DNA from: Cylindrodendrum hubeiense
Taxonomy: Eukaryota; Ascomycota; Sordariomycetes; Hypocreales; Nectriaceae
DNA: 17,838 nucleotides
Direction: 5' to 3'
NCBI GenBank assembly: GCA_014621425.1
Contig: JAANBB010000646.1
Coordinates: 1 to 17,838 of the forward strand
Under the pieces are notes generated by a model. The model was not told the DNA's origin, made no database searches, and saw only the letters and a program-made list of their open reading frames with translations. The position numbers and the translations under genes were made by a program. This document shows, one piece after another, positions 16,773 to 17,838 of this stretch; position 1 is the first letter of the stretch, and each line of letters opens with the position of its first letter.

Positions 16773-17573
16773 TTCTGGTGAGGGCGTGCTCTTTGCGACG
16801 AGGGGAGAAATGGCCTTGGAGAAATGGGACTGGACTTATACGTGGTGGCGCCGATGTATGGTCGCACGCTTGGCAAAGTTTGCAGTGAGTGCAAAAATGA
16901 GAAAAGGAAAATCCTAGAAGTTTAAATCTAGCTTCTAATATCTTCTTTGTTATTGTGATGAGCATAAATACACACTGGGCAAAGTCAACCCCGCCTACCA
17001 GCAGCAAAAGCTGGCGACCCTCTGCCTCGACACCCATTCAGTCATAATCTTTGAACTCCCATATTCATAGACTGTTTCTCCCGATTTATTATAACCATCA
17101 GTCACAGGATTGAATTATTGAAAAGAGAGGACAGATCTTTTGATACGCGAAAGTCTAGACAAGGCCCGAAACAAGGACGTCGTCCCAGATCTGGTCGCTG
17201 CCCTCAGCACCAACTTAGCCTAGAGCAGCACGAGCTCAGCTATGGAAACGGAGATGAATTTTGGTGCACTTGAGTTGAGTTTCTGAGTTAAATGGGTTTA
17301 CCCTGAATCTCAGGCGATTTATTAGTCAACCTGGTGGGGCCGCTTCTGTGGTCTCGCGCTCCGGGCCAGTTTCGGCTCAGCTTTACATCAGCTCTCATTG
17401 GCCTACTCACCCCTTAGGCTGAGGAATATTGAAGATGAAGCAGCATAGAGTAGAGGCGAGTCATTTCGTTAGTTGGCTGGATGTGGCCCGGTGGATGTTT
17501 GAGCAGCGTATTGGAGAGAATATTTCATCGTGGAAGGGGTTCCATCCGGTTCGAGTCATCAATATTCACCTAC
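16773..17573. other. Upstream region of the F-box gene
   Basis: About 800 bp. The first part (to about 17040) should contain the F-box 5' UTR and promoter. No coding region with a recognisable product is seen on either strand, and no RNA gene. Confidence 0.55.
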
Positions 17574-17738
17574 AAAGGTCCACCAACTCTCTCCTGTAAA
17601 AATTCTTCCTGACTAGCGGCTGTTAGCACTAGTGTGGAATTTTTTGCAGGCCCACCAAAATTTGGCTGCTGCTGTGGTGGGTGCCCTTTGGGTACTAACA
17701 CCGCAATAAAGGAAGGATTGAGAGAGTTGACTTCCTTT
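17574..17738. repeat. Imperfect inverted repeat, foldback or MITE-like element
   Basis: Blocks in the left arm recur in the same order, inverted, in the right arm: AAAGG (17574-17578), CAACTCTCTC (about 17585-17594), CTTCCT (17605-17610), GCGG and GTTAG (about 17617-17627) pair with matching blocks between about 17695 and 17738. The centre contains another inverted pair, GGCCCACCA and TGGTGGGTGCC. The unit is 165 bp and codes for nothing. Both ends have a TA close by (CCTACAAAGG on the left, CCTTTACCC on the right), compatible with a Tc1/mariner-type MITE, but the target-site duplication is not certain. Confidence 0.6.
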
Positions 17739-17838
17739 ACCCAGCAGCCACGGCCGCAGCCCAAGGGCTCCGGCCATGATCGAAGCCTATTGCCCTGAAC
17801 GCCTGGGCAGCTATGATAGCAGCAGGGAAGTAGCACGG
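17739..17838. other. Right-edge sequence
   Basis: The last 100 bp are GC-rich and show no recognisable gene; they may continue an unseen feature beyond the window. Confidence 0.4.

Noticed and set aside
17622..17700. Solo LTR bounded by TGTTAG and CTAACA
   Set aside because: Only 79 bp, with no matching target-site duplication, and the complementarity continues well outside these ends, so a larger inverted repeat explains it better.

Overview
The window looks like nuclear DNA of a filamentous ascomycete (Pezizomycotina). Coding regions are separated by long spacers, introns are short (48-154 bp) with GTAAGT/GTATGT-type donors and CTAAC/CTGAC branch points, start codons have AAG or AAA before ATG, and the families are typical of moulds: an HSL-type esterase, a secreted FMN alpha-hydroxy-acid dehydrogenase, a CBM-like secreted protein, acyltransferase 3 and an F-box protein. 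The species cannot be named from this sequence. All gene models were spliced by eye from splice sites, phase and protein-family continuity; no transcript data or searches were used.

Layout. 1-1167 (-): 5' two thirds of an alpha/beta-hydrolase-3 esterase that runs off the left edge. 2477-4045 (-): six-exon secreted FMN-dependent dehydrogenase with a 25-nt microexon and an intron enlarged by degenerate TTAGGA repeats. About 4370-4690 (-): decayed fragment resembling the C-terminal half of an AA9 polysaccharide monooxygenase. 5354-6084 (+): four-exon RidA/YjgF protein with a 14-nt microexon and two in-frame starts that suggest mitochondrial and cytosolic forms. 6398-7264 (-): secreted Thr/Pro-rich protein with a jelly-roll (CBM-like) module. 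8268-9356 (-): unrecognised 362-aa protein whose first 19 residues closely copy the histone H3 tail, the most unusual object here. 9945-10385 (-): weak candidate for a small gene with a GC-AG intron. 10386-13574: long gene-poor stretch with one unexplained long open frame. 13575-14885 (+): membrane acyltransferase 3. 15276-16772 (-): F-box protein interrupted by one in-frame TGA and containing a stop-free 51-nt intron. 17574-17738: imperfect inverted repeat resembling a small foldback or MITE-type element.

The genes do not form an obvious pathway or biosynthetic cluster. The dehydrogenase and the RidA gene are divergent, but about 1.3 kb holding an LPMO relic separates them. Several loci show decay or novelty (LPMO relic, nonsense-interrupted F-box gene, foldback repeat, H3-tail chimera), which suggests an accessory, fast-evolving chromosomal region.
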